From the NCBI GenBank assembly GCA_017860395.1, contig JAGDMC010000006.1, positions 1-17,641 of the forward strand: a stretch of DNA of 17,641 bases, read 5' to 3'. Positions 1 through 8,502 of the stretch are shown here, piece by piece. Made by a program: the position numbers and the translations under genes. This stretch comes from Bacteroidota bacterium. GTDB lineage: Bacteria; Bacteroidota; Bacteroidia; Bacteroidales; UBA932. Positions within the stretch are counted from its first letter, which is position 1, and each line of letters begins with the position of its first letter. The notes under the pieces are model-generated. The model did no database searches. It was not told the DNA's origin and saw nothing but the letters and a program-made list of their open reading frames with translations.

Positions 1-801
1 ATCTCAAAAGTATACTATACCGGTACCAAGGACAACGCAAACAAAAATTACAGCGTCGATTCTTATGTAGAAGTATTCAATAATTCGGAAGAAACAGTTT
101 ACATTGACGGTAAATATCTGGCTCTTGCAGAATCAATGTCTCCTCCTGCTTATCCTGCCAAAAATGATCCAAATTTTATATATGCAAGGCAGATATGCAA
201 GTTCCCCGGAAATGGGACAGATTATCCGGTACTTCCTGGTAAAAGCATAGTTGTTGCAACTAAGAATGCAAAAGATCACAGAACAAGTGCAAGCACTTCT
301 GTCGATTTGTCGAATGCCGATTTCGAAGTAAAGGATGTCGATGGAACAGGAAACCCAGATATTAAGGCACTTCCAATTGTTTCAAATTCGTTGTCTATTA
401 AGTTTTTCAATATGATTGCATCCGGAGGAAATGCAGTTTTTCTTTTCGAAACGACAGATGATATTTTGCTCTGGCCGGAAGTATTTGCTCCCGGAAAGAC
501 CTCTGGCGAAAGATTCAGGAAAGTGCCTGTTTCTGTTGTTCTGGATGGAGCAGAATGTCTTAGAAACAGCTCTACAACCGGTCCGGATATTAACCTTAAA
601 AGATTTCAGGACATTGTGGATGCCGGTTTTACATTTACTAATGCGACATCGGGAAACACTCACGAATCACTTGAACGAAAAGTAAGTTCTGTTTCGGAGG
701 GAAGAATAATTCTTCAGGATATTAATAACAGTACACAAGATTTTGTAGTACTGCTGGATCCGACTCCAAGAAAATATGATAAATCTGGACTGATTAACTA
801 G
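1..801 (+). CDS. DUF4876 domain-containing protein, 5' truncated
   Basis: The frame is open from the first base of the window, so the gene starts upstream; 266 residues and the TAG stop are visible. The segment resembles DUF4876, a Bacteroidota family of roughly 400 residues with no established function, so about a third is probably missing. Visible features are an early stretch reading 'YVEVFNNSEETVYIDG', which looks like a lamin-tail-type beta fold ('E.yN.s...v.l.g'), and a C-terminal stretch 'RIILQDINNSTQDF' that I recall as typical of the family. The ATG at 136 is an internal methionine, because conserved-looking sequence continues upstream of it. It is probably exported, though the signal peptide lies outside the window. 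The stop is six bases before the next gene, so the two are co-transcribed. Family assignment is from memory of sequence character, not a profile search. Confidence 0.8.
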   Translation: MSKVYYTGTKDNANKNYSVDSYVEVFNNSEETVYIDGKYLALAESMSPPAYPAKNDPNFIYARQICKFPGNGTDYPVLPGKSIVVATKNAKDHRTSASTSVDLSNADFEVKDVDGTGNPDIKALPIVSNSLSIKFFNMIASGGNAVFLFETTDDILLWPEVFAPGKTSGERFRKVPVSVVLDGAECLRNSSTTGPDINLKRFQDIVDAGFTFTNATSGNTHESLERKVSSVSEGRIILQDINNSTQDFVVLLDPTPRKYDKSGLIN

Positions 802-807
802 AAGAAA

Positions 808-2388
808 ATGAGAAATACATATATTTTAACAACGCTTTTACTTCTCTTTTTTGCAGGAGTTGCCAAAGGGGAAAATACAGATTCATTAAAGAGGGTTCCT
901 GATTTGCAAAAGAGGGAAATGCAAATACTCAAACAGCAGTGGGTGAATTCCGATAATGCTGCAGGAATGTCCTTATCTAAAGTAGACAGAGGAAGTTTTA
1001 CAACACTTAGCTATTATAAAGACGGAGGTGATTATCATAAAGTTCAGCAAGGATCTAAGAACAGCGGATTTCTTTTTAGAACAGAGAGATATGACCGCTT
1101 CAACGACAAGGTTTTTGTAAGAGGTACATTCTCATTTAATAATAACAAAGAGTATGACAGAGGCTGGTCGGATGTCATTAATACATATAATGCCAATCCA
1201 TTTATTTTTGGAAGCAGTGTGAGGGGAGATTATGAAAAACAGCAATTTGACCTTAATCTCAAAGTGTACTCGGTTACTTCCGGCAGATTCAATTTTGGTT
1301 TTACCGTAGATTACAAAGTTGCCGACATTGCGCGCCAGAGAGATCCCAGGTCAAGAACATATATGCTTGATTATTCATTAATTCCTTCTATGTTAGTATC
1401 ATTAAGCGACAAACATAAAGTAGGGATTGACCTATACTATCGTTTCTCAAAGGAGAAAATGCCCGGCCTTACTACAATCCAGACCGATCCAAATCTTAAG
1501 TACTATACTTTTAGCGGAGTTGAGTTTCTGGATGGTAAAATTGGAGGGTATAAAGGTTTTTCAAGACAGTTTTTGAGTGATATCGCAGGAGGTGGATTGC
1601 AGTACAATTATTTTAGCAACGATATAAAACTGCTTGTTTCTTTTGGCTTTGATGCACAATGGGAGCAAACACTGGGAGATAAGAAGCAAAGCCCAGGTTC
1701 CTACAACTCTTTTAATTACAGATTACTGTCGGATTTGCTTGTAAAACGCGGAGATCTTCTTCACAATTTAAGATTGTCCGGAGCTGTTAAAGACGGAGGA
1801 GCCGATGAGTTCAGACAAAATCAGATTACCTCGAGAGACCCGATTACCGGAATTACAACAGAAACCTGGGAGACAATTTATGTTTATAAAAACAGGTTTA
1901 TTGCTAAAACAGCAAACATTAAAGCAGACTGGAGGATTATCAGGAGTGACAAATCCGGAAACGGATATAAATGGATTGCAGGAATAGAGGGAGGATACTC
2001 TCAATTCTCAAACTATCATTATCTTCCCTCTTCGGTTTATGAGGCAGGTAAGGCAAACGGAGGGATTAACGGTCTTGTCAGGCTACTGAGCAGCAAGGGA
2101 AGAACTCTGGAGCTTAAGGCATCGGTTAATGCCGGCATTAAAACAGGAACAAAACTGGAGGCTGCTTTGGAAAATGAGGCAGTGACAAATATACTTGAAC
2201 CTGATATTCAGTTTCACAACAGAAATACTATTGACATAAACGGCGATTTGAGATACACATTCCCTTTGAAATTCGGAAAAGTTTCAAATATTCTGGGATA
2301 TGCCAAAATTTACGGAGGAAATATCTTTGCTTCGGGATCTAAACAATGGTATAGTGCCGGGTTGTCAATAGGAATTTTAACTCTGTAA
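808..2388 (+). CDS. DUF6850-type outer-membrane beta-barrel protein
   Basis: A 526-residue exported protein. Residues 1-21 form a signal peptide (Lys/Arg-poor start, hydrophobic 'LTTLLLLFFAGVA', cleavage near AKG). The rest has many alternating polar/hydrophobic strands rich in Tyr, Phe, Gly and Asn, for example 'FNFGFTVDYKV' and 'KVGIDLYYRFSK', and it ends in a strand 'WYSAGLSIGILTL'; this is the pattern of an outer-membrane barrel. It has no plug or TonB-receptor N-terminal domain. Length and context fit the DUF6850 family, which I recall as lying beside DUF4876 in Bacteroidota. The function is unknown; passive passage or anchoring of a surface complex is inference. The ATG at 808 is six bases after the previous stop, with a weak purine stretch 'agaagaaa' as ribosome site. 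Confidence 0.75.
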   Translation: MRNTYILTTLLLLFFAGVAKGENTDSLKRVPDLQKREMQILKQQWVNSDNAAGMSLSKVDRGSFTTLSYYKDGGDYHKVQQGSKNSGFLFRTERYDRFNDKVFVRGTFSFNNNKEYDRGWSDVINTYNANPFIFGSSVRGDYEKQQFDLNLKVYSVTSGRFNFGFTVDYKVADIARQRDPRSRTYMLDYSLIPSMLVSLSDKHKVGIDLYYRFSKEKMPGLTTIQTDPNLKYYTFSGVEFLDGKIGGYKGFSRQFLSDIAGGGLQYNYFSNDIKLLVSFGFDAQWEQTLGDKKQSPGSYNSFNYRLLSDLLVKRGDLLHNLRLSGAVKDGGADEFRQNQITSRDPITGITTETWETIYVYKNRFIAKTANIKADWRIIRSDKSGNGYKWIAGIEGGYSQFSNYHYLPSSVYEAGKANGGINGLVRLLSSKGRTLELKASVNAGIKTGTKLEAALENEAVTNILEPDIQFHNRNTIDINGDLRYTFPLKFGKVSNILGYAKIYGGNIFASGSKQWYSAGLSIGILTL

Positions 2389-2398
2389 ATCTTTGCAT

Positions 2399-3889
2399 AT
2401 GAAAATCTTCAATAAAATATATAATATATCGGGCATATTTGCCTTATTGATAGCTGTCTTATTTTTTGCTTCCTGTGAAAAAATTGAGACGGAGGGGAGT
2501 TATTCTCCAATGGCATATTTCGAATCCGTTCAGGCACTTGTAAACACAGAGAGTGGCAAATACGACATAAAAGTAAAGCTTTCAAAACCTGCACAAAAAG
2601 ATATTACCATTAAAATGGAGTTTGTGGGAGATGTAGTGGAAAATGAGCACTATTCTGTAGAGTCAAAAGAAATTAAAATTCCTGCGGGCAGCTCGGAAGG
2701 TATACTTCCTGTTACGATTCTGAACGAGAACATTTGGGACGAAGAACTGGATTTCAGGGTAATTCTTGCTCCGGGTACCGATTACGCAGTTGATCCAAAG
2801 CAAAACAGCGAGTTGAAAATAAAGTTTACAAAGGACATTATTCTTCCGGTACTCTCATTTGTTTCTAACACAGATAACGAACATACAAATCCTTTTCTTG
2901 CAGAAAAACTGACTTTTAACCTCTCTTTTGATTCTCCTTTGCTTGCCGACACATATGTAGCTCTTAATATAGAAGGGGATTTGACAATAGGCCGGGATTT
3001 CCTCATTAACGGAGGAAATACAAACAAAATTACATTGAACAAGGGTCTTACATCATACTCTTTTGATCTGCTGATAAACAAAAAAGATATTGGAGGATAC
3101 AACAAAACTTTAAAACTTACTTTATCCAATGATGGTGTTAAATATTATGGGGTTTCTCAGGAGAAGGCCTCTTTTACAATCAGAGTAACAGATCCTGCTG
3201 TGGATTTCACTCCAGTAATGAAATCAGCTGCTCTGTTAGGCGGTTCGGGAAATCAGATTGAACAGGCAATAAAAGCTACAGACGGGACATGGTCCGGTAA
3301 AATTGTTATTAATTGCGGGCCCAACAGTTCTAAATTGAATTATCTAAAATCGTACAGAAATTTAAGTTATACGTCTGCTTTTTTATGTAATTCAAATGCA
3401 CCGGGAGGAGATGTGCTGCGTCTAGCTGATATGTTAAATTTCGCAACTACTGATACAGTTATCGCAGATTATGGAGTAGGAAAGACAACACGATTTTTTA
3501 CCCCTTCCGATTCTCTTTTACGATTTGTTGCTCTTGGAGAAAATCCCCTGAAGGGCACAGTTACATCTTCGCCTCAAAAATTCAAAGCGAAACTTGTACT
3601 AAAAGCGAACTGGGAGACAGGTACAAACGGGAATAAGCAATGGCACGTTGATTCAAAGAGTACAGGAGGAGTTATTGCAAACAGTGTTTATCCTACATTT
3701 TCTACGATTGAAGTAGAGCTTGTTAAACTTGAAGGTACATACGATTTTACTCTTGCAACTCCTGAGGTGGTTTTTGATGCCTGGTTCAGGAGCAGTTCGC
3801 CATACTTTATGAAAAATTTGCCATCTGTTCTTGCTGTCGTAAAAACAGGGGACTTGTATAAAATATCATATAGATATACACCAAAATAA
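2399..3889 (+). CDS. Surface-type lipoprotein with Calx-beta-like repeats
   Basis: I chose the ATG at 2399; an in-frame TTG two codons upstream is less likely. The 496-residue product has a lipoprotein signal peptide: hydrophobic 'ALLIAVLFFASC' with the lipidated Cys at residue 26, followed by Glu-Lys-Ile-Glu. Acidic residues just after the Cys are compatible with a Bacteroidota surface-export signal, but this is not a perfect match. Residues about 35-125 and 145-245 look like two beta-sandwich domains of Calx-beta type (patterns such as 'DITIKMEF', 'IPAGSSEGILPVTI', 'EELDFRVIL'). The C-terminal half is not recognised and is beta-rich with isolated Cys residues. A binding or scaffold role at the cell surface for the neighbouring proteases or barrel is inference from position: 10 bases after the barrel gene and 11 before the metalloprotease. 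Confidence 0.75.
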   Translation: MKIFNKIYNISGIFALLIAVLFFASCEKIETEGSYSPMAYFESVQALVNTESGKYDIKVKLSKPAQKDITIKMEFVGDVVENEHYSVESKEIKIPAGSSEGILPVTILNENIWDEELDFRVILAPGTDYAVDPKQNSELKIKFTKDIILPVLSFVSNTDNEHTNPFLAEKLTFNLSFDSPLLADTYVALNIEGDLTIGRDFLINGGNTNKITLNKGLTSYSFDLLINKKDIGGYNKTLKLTLSNDGVKYYGVSQEKASFTIRVTDPAVDFTPVMKSAALLGGSGNQIEQAIKATDGTWSGKIVINCGPNSSKLNYLKSYRNLSYTSAFLCNSNAPGGDVLRLADMLNFATTDTVIADYGVGKTTRFFTPSDSLLRFVALGENPLKGTVTSSPQKFKAKLVLKANWETGTNGNKQWHVDSKSTGGVIANSVYPTFSTIEVELVKLEGTYDFTLATPEVVFDAWFRSSSPYFMKNLPSVLAVVKTGDLYKISYRYTPK

Positions 3890-3900
3890 TTTTCCGGAAA

Positions 3901-6186
3901 ATGTATTTGATAAAGAAATTTGCACTGCTTGTCCTATTGCTGGTCTTTTCATCTGAAGGTAATGCCCAGGGACGATTCATAAAGGTTTCAGGAGTTGCAA
4001 ACCGTTATAAGTTTGAAATTCCGGATTCTCTGTTGGGCAAAGATATCCTCTTTGGTTCAAGAATCGTAGATCTTAGTTCTCCCTCGGCAAAAGTATATGC
4101 TGCCGGACAGATGAGGACCCCCCCTGTTCTGGTTCGGTTTGCAAAAAAAGGTAACATTATTGTAATTGAGAAGTTGGACAATTTTGCGGATGTTGACAAT
4201 AATGATCCTATTTACGAGCCTCTTATGAAAAACAGCAGAACAGGCAGTGTAGATTTTTTTGAAATAGAATCCAGAAACCAGGACAATAATGGCTCAGTAA
4301 TAGACGTTACAAAATATTTTTCTGGAGAAATTTCTTTAGCATGGCCGCTGCCGGACAATGTAAAGAAAGGAAAACTGGAACCAAAATTCACATCTGTAGA
4401 ATTCATAAAAGAGTACCCGGACCATGTAAATGTTAGGACTCACTATGAATTTACCGGTGGGAAAGAGACATTCACAATTACCGTTCAGTATTTTCTTCTT
4501 CTTTTGCCCAAAGAGCCATTGCAAATGAGGTTCGGCGACGACAGAGTCGGATATCAGCCGTATACACGTAAAAGTTACAAATCGGGCAATCCGATTGAAA
4601 CAAATAAATACATCTCCAGATGGAGAATACTTCCGGAGAAAGGTTCGGAAGCTAAAAATGCAAAAGGAGAAATTGTCTCTCCTGAAAAGCCGATAATTGT
4701 CTATGTTGAACCATACTTTCCAAAAGACTGGATTCCATATATTAAGCTCGGAATTGAAGACTGGAATAAGGCTTTTGAAAAAACAGGATTTAAAAATGTG
4801 GTGATAGCCAGGGATTTTCCGAATGATCCTGATTTTGATCCAAACGACATTAAAAACAATGTAATCAGATATATTCCTCTCGATGAGGCAAACGCTGCAG
4901 GGCAGATATGGACAGATCCGAGAAGCGGAGAGATTATTCAGGGAGAAGTTCTCTGGTGGAATAATGTGATTGATTTGATTAAAATGTGGCGTTTTACGCA
5001 AACTGCCGCATCCGATCCGGAAGCAAGAAAATTGCAATATAGCAGTGAGATGACCGGGGAGATGATAAGATATGCTATTTCTCATGAAGTTGGTCATATG
5101 CTTGGGCTTCAGCACAACATGCGAAGTTCTTATGCTTATCCGACAGACTCTCTAAGATCTCCTTCATTCACATCTGTTTACGGCACAACCGCTTCAATTA
5201 TGGATTATGCCAGGAACAATCATATTGCACGTCCCGGAGATGTTGAAAAAGGAGTAAGAATGACTCCTCCGCACCTGGGCCCGTTTGATTACCTGTCGAT
5301 AGAATATGGCTACAAATATTTTAACAATATAAAAAATCCGGTTGACGAACTTCCTCTGCTTGACTCATTAATGCTGAGAAAAGTTTCACAACCGGAGTAT
5401 ATGTTTGCTCCCTTTATTGCTGTTCCGATATCACCTGATCCATCTGCTCAGTCGGAATCTTTGGGAGATGATGTTGTGAAATCTTCAATGTACGGAATAT
5501 CAAACTGCAAGACAATACTGGAAAATCTCAGAGAGTGGACAGTTAAAGAAGGGGGCGGAGTATCTGACATTCGTTCAAGGTATGATGCCTTGAGCCGGCA
5601 GTATTTTCGTTATATCTCTCTGGCCATGTCAAATATAGGTGGAACATACGAGATACAGGCAAGGGACCTGGATGTTTCTGAAAGATATATCCCAGTTAAG
5701 AAAGAGAAGCAAATAGAAGCGTTAAACTTTTCTGTAAAGAGTCTGAAGGAAACTCAAAAATGGCTTGACAGACCTGAATTTACATCAATTTTAGGCTCAC
5801 AAAAGGAGAACATTCTTAAAAAACAATCAGAAACAATAAATTTTCTTCTGGGAAATTTTATCCTTCCACGATTGTTAAACAGTATATCTGTTCCTGGAAA
5901 CAGTCTGAGTGTCGGGAGATATCTGGAACTTCTTAACGGACTTATATTTGAAGGAGATTCAGAAAAAAATATTTACGACAAAAACCTTGAAATAACATAT
6001 ATTCAGGTTCTTAAAAAACTATCTCAGTTTCCCGAAAAGGCCGAAGAACCTGTTATTGGAACACAGGCATTGGTTGCCGGGTACGCAAATGCACAACTTG
6101 CCAAAACCCGGGAAATGCTTAAGACGAAATCAATAAAATCTGTCAATAGTGCACATTATAAATTTTTGTTAAAAATATCAGAATAA
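3901..6186 (+). CDS. Exported zinc-dependent metalloprotease (DUF5117/DUF4953 type)
   Basis: A 761-residue exported protein with signal peptide 1-23 ('LLVLLLVF...NAQ'). The N-terminal part (about 25-60) is a short DUF5118-like segment ('KFEIPDSLLGKDILF'), followed by a DUF5117-like domain to about 265 with the family-typical 'FGDDRVGY'. The catalytic domain holds HEVGHMLGLQHN with predicted zinc ligands His395, His399 and His405 and general base Glu396. 'SIMDY' (Met434) fits the Met-turn of metzincin-like enzymes. The site is therefore intact. Known members of this Bacteroidota family run to about 800-850 residues, so this one is slightly short, mainly at the N-terminus. It likely cuts proteins in the periplasm or at the surface, feeding the dipeptidyl-peptidase encoded nine bases downstream. 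Natural substrates are unknown. Confidence 0.92.
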   Translation: MYLIKKFALLVLLLVFSSEGNAQGRFIKVSGVANRYKFEIPDSLLGKDILFGSRIVDLSSPSAKVYAAGQMRTPPVLVRFAKKGNIIVIEKLDNFADVDNNDPIYEPLMKNSRTGSVDFFEIESRNQDNNGSVIDVTKYFSGEISLAWPLPDNVKKGKLEPKFTSVEFIKEYPDHVNVRTHYEFTGGKETFTITVQYFLLLLPKEPLQMRFGDDRVGYQPYTRKSYKSGNPIETNKYISRWRILPEKGSEAKNAKGEIVSPEKPIIVYVEPYFPKDWIPYIKLGIEDWNKAFEKTGFKNVVIARDFPNDPDFDPNDIKNNVIRYIPLDEANAAGQIWTDPRSGEIIQGEVLWWNNVIDLIKMWRFTQTAASDPEARKLQYSSEMTGEMIRYAISHEVGHMLGLQHNMRSSYAYPTDSLRSPSFTSVYGTTASIMDYARNNHIARPGDVEKGVRMTPPHLGPFDYLSIEYGYKYFNNIKNPVDELPLLDSLMLRKVSQPEYMFAPFIAVPISPDPSAQSESLGDDVVKSSMYGISNCKTILENLREWTVKEGGGVSDIRSRYDALSRQYFRYISLAMSNIGGTYEIQARDLDVSERYIPVKKEKQIEALNFSVKSLKETQKWLDRPEFTSILGSQKENILKKQSETINFLLGNFILPRLLNSISVPGNSLSVGRYLELLNGLIFEGDSEKNIYDKNLEITYIQVLKKLSQFPEKAEEPVIGTQALVAGYANAQLAKTREMLKTKSIKSVNSAHYKFLLKISE

Positions 6187-6195
6187 ATAGAAGAT

Positions 6196-8385
6196 ATGAA
6201 GAGAGTACTACTTGCAATAATTGTAATTATTTTATCTGCTCCTGTTAACATGAGGGGAGAAGAAGGACTGTGGCTGCCGATACTGCTCAAAGAGCAAAAG
6301 TTCTCCCAAATGCGTAAACTGGGACTGAAGTTAAGCCCGGAAGAAATTTATAGTGTAAATAGAGCTTGCGTAAAAGATGCAGTTATTGGACTAATGAGTG
6401 AGGGAGCAAATCTCAGGAGTTTTGGAACGGCCAGTTTCATATCTGCAAATGGGCTGCTGCTGACAAATTATCATGTTGTATTATCATATCTGGAACAATT
6501 TTCAACTAAGGAGAATGACTTTCTGAAATATGGATACTGGGCTGGGAAAGCTCCGGAGGAAACTCTGTGCAGAGGGCTGGAGATGAAACAGCTTATAAGA
6601 ATGGAAGATGTTACCAATGAAATCCTTAAAGGAACCGATGGACTCACAGAAGCGGAGAGGCTTAATAAGATTGACGAAAATGGAAAGATTATCGCAAAAG
6701 AAGCAACCAAAGGAACTAAATATGAGGCAAAAATGCAGGCACTTTTTGGAAATAACCAGTATATTATGAGTATTTATGCTGTATACTCCGACATCAGGAT
6801 GGTAGCTGCGCCGCCATTTGCTATAGGAAAATTTGGGGGTGACAGTGATAATTACTGCTGGCCGAGACATACAGGGGACTTTGCTGTTCTAAGAGTATAC
6901 TCGGATAAAGATAACAATCCGGCAAATTACTCTCAGAAAAATATTCCCTATAAACCCGTTCATTACTTCAACATCTCTATAAGCGGTGTTAAAGACGGCG
7001 ATTTTGTCATGATTCCGGGATTCCCCGGAACAACAAGGGAGTACATTCCATCTTTTTCGCTTGAAAAAATAATATATGGAGAAAATGCAACAAGAGTCTC
7101 AATAAGAGGAGAAAAAATAAGTATTCTTAAAAATGCAATAGAGGAGAATCCGGATAGAAAATTCAGATACACAACAAGACTCTCTTCCATTGGAAACAGT
7201 TACCTCAGGGCAAAAGGAGAAATTATGGGTGTAACCAGAATGGATCTGGTGAACAAAAAGAGAGAAGAGGAGAAAGCTTTTCAGGAATGGGTAAAAACTA
7301 CCCCGGAAAGAGAAAAAAAATACGGAAATGTATTGAGTGAAATGGAGAAGCTCTATGTGGATGTTTCGCGTTATAATATGGCAGACCTCTATTTTAACGA
7401 AGCCGGGATTAATGGATCTGAAATTGTTCCTTTCATAGGAAAGTTTGAGAAACTTGCCTCGATTTATTCCAGAAAAAACGTGGATGCAAAAGCCGCAGAC
7501 CTTGAGGCAAAGCGGCTAATTGCTCTTTCCGTTCAGTTTTTTAACAACTGGGACTACGAAGTTGATCGTAAGATGTTCCGTAACCTCATGTTCAGGTATT
7601 ATGACAAGATGCCTGCGGAATTTCATCCCGAAGCAATGGATTTTTATATCAAAAAGTATGAAGGGGATGTAAACATTCTAACAGAAAAAGTTTTCTCACA
7701 GTCAATGTTTACAGACAAGCAAAAACTTACCCAATTTCTGGAAAATCCGGAAAGGGATGTTAATGAAAAAATTAAGAACGATGCACTTTACCAGCTTGCT
7801 ATTGGTTACTACAGGGTGAATGTAGACAAGATTATGAGGCAGAGGTCTGAGCTTCAGGCAAAACAAATGGAGCTGTTTGACCTTTATCTGGAGGGCGTTA
7901 TGGAAATGAATTCCGGGAAGGATATTTATCCTGATGCGAACAGTTCATTAAGGATTGGATACGGTAAAGTTGCAGGAGCAGCAGCATCAGACGGAATCTT
8001 ATATGAAAGCACTACTACTCTCGACGGTGCAAATGAAAAATATCTCAATAACATTGAAGATTCGGAGTTCTATCTTCCAAAAAGGATAAGGGAACTTTAT
8101 GCAAAAAAAGATTTTGGCAGATATTCGGACAAAAGAGGGAGACTTGTAGTGAATTTCTTAACAGACGCACACACTTCTGGAGGGAGTTCGGGGTCACCTG
8201 TTCTCAATGGAAAAGGTGAACTTATAGGGCTCAACTTTGACAGAATATGGCAAGGCGCGGCTTCGGACTACCGTTTCGACAGCCAGATATCCAGGTCAAT
8301 TGCTGTTGATGTAAGATACATTCTCTTTTTACTGGACAAGTATTCACAAACAGATTATGTGCTTAAGGAACTTGCAATCAAATAA
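6196..8385 (+). CDS. S46 dipeptidyl-peptidase, predicted Asp/Glu-specific (DPP11-like)
   Basis: A 729-residue exported serine exopeptidase that removes dipeptides from peptide N-termini, acting in the periplasm. The signal peptide covers about residues 1-21; the mature start 'EEGLWLP' matches the family's 'DEGMWL'. The predicted triad is His93 in 'LLTNYHVV', Asp228 in 'WPRHTGDF' and Ser665 in 'GGSSGSPV'. Arg683 in 'GLNFDR' lies 18 residues after the Ser, the same spacing as Ser655/Arg673 of Porphyromonas DPP11, where that Arg selects Asp/Glu at P1; DPP7 has Gly there. The C-terminal 'SRSIAVDVRYILF' is also family-like. Two oddities: the family signatures 'GGCTG' and 'TNHHC' have lost both cysteines here (Gly and Val instead), and Ser replaces the usual Asn before the nucleophile. 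It is the last gene of its operon, just before a strong terminator. Confidence 0.93.
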   Translation: MKRVLLAIIVIILSAPVNMRGEEGLWLPILLKEQKFSQMRKLGLKLSPEEIYSVNRACVKDAVIGLMSEGANLRSFGTASFISANGLLLTNYHVVLSYLEQFSTKENDFLKYGYWAGKAPEETLCRGLEMKQLIRMEDVTNEILKGTDGLTEAERLNKIDENGKIIAKEATKGTKYEAKMQALFGNNQYIMSIYAVYSDIRMVAAPPFAIGKFGGDSDNYCWPRHTGDFAVLRVYSDKDNNPANYSQKNIPYKPVHYFNISISGVKDGDFVMIPGFPGTTREYIPSFSLEKIIYGENATRVSIRGEKISILKNAIEENPDRKFRYTTRLSSIGNSYLRAKGEIMGVTRMDLVNKKREEEKAFQEWVKTTPEREKKYGNVLSEMEKLYVDVSRYNMADLYFNEAGINGSEIVPFIGKFEKLASIYSRKNVDAKAADLEAKRLIALSVQFFNNWDYEVDRKMFRNLMFRYYDKMPAEFHPEAMDFYIKKYEGDVNILTEKVFSQSMFTDKQKLTQFLENPERDVNEKIKNDALYQLAIGYYRVNVDKIMRQRSELQAKQMELFDLYLEGVMEMNSGKDIYPDANSSLRIGYGKVAGAAASDGILYESTTTLDGANEKYLNNIEDSEFYLPKRIRELYAKKDFGRYSDKRGRLVVNFLTDAHTSGGSSGSPVLNGKGELIGLNFDRIWQGAASDYRFDSQISRSIAVDVRYILFLLDKYSQTDYVLKELAIK

Positions 8386-8432
8386 AGATATTGGTTTAGT
8401 TAGTGGTATTTAGGTAAAAGGCTTTATTTGAT

Positions 8433-8470
8433 AAAAAACCCTCCGGATATAAGCCGGAGGGTTTTTATTT
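8433..8470. terminator. Bidirectional rho-independent terminator
   Basis: A perfect 8-bp GC-rich stem, ccctccgg (8439-8446) with ccggaggg (8454-8461), has a 7-base loop and is extended by five A:T pairs (8434-8438 with 8462-8466). A T-run follows the stem on the plus strand and an A-run precedes it, which reads as a T-run on the minus strand. It sits between two convergent genes, 47 bases after the S46 peptidase stop and 32 bases beyond the sugar kinase stop, so it can end both transcripts. Confidence 0.95.
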
Positions 8471-8502
8471 AATATTTCCCCGAAAAGTTTGAATCAGGAC
8501 TA

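Noticed and set aside
2393..2401. TTG as start of the lipoprotein gene
   Set aside because: The ATG two codons later gives the same signal peptide and lipobox, and neither has a ribosome site favouring the TTG.
4336..5115. 259-codon open frame on the minus strand
   Set aside because: It lies antisense to the metalloprotease, whose plus-strand frame holds the family motifs; the minus product is Cys/Ile/Phe-rich with no domain or signal.
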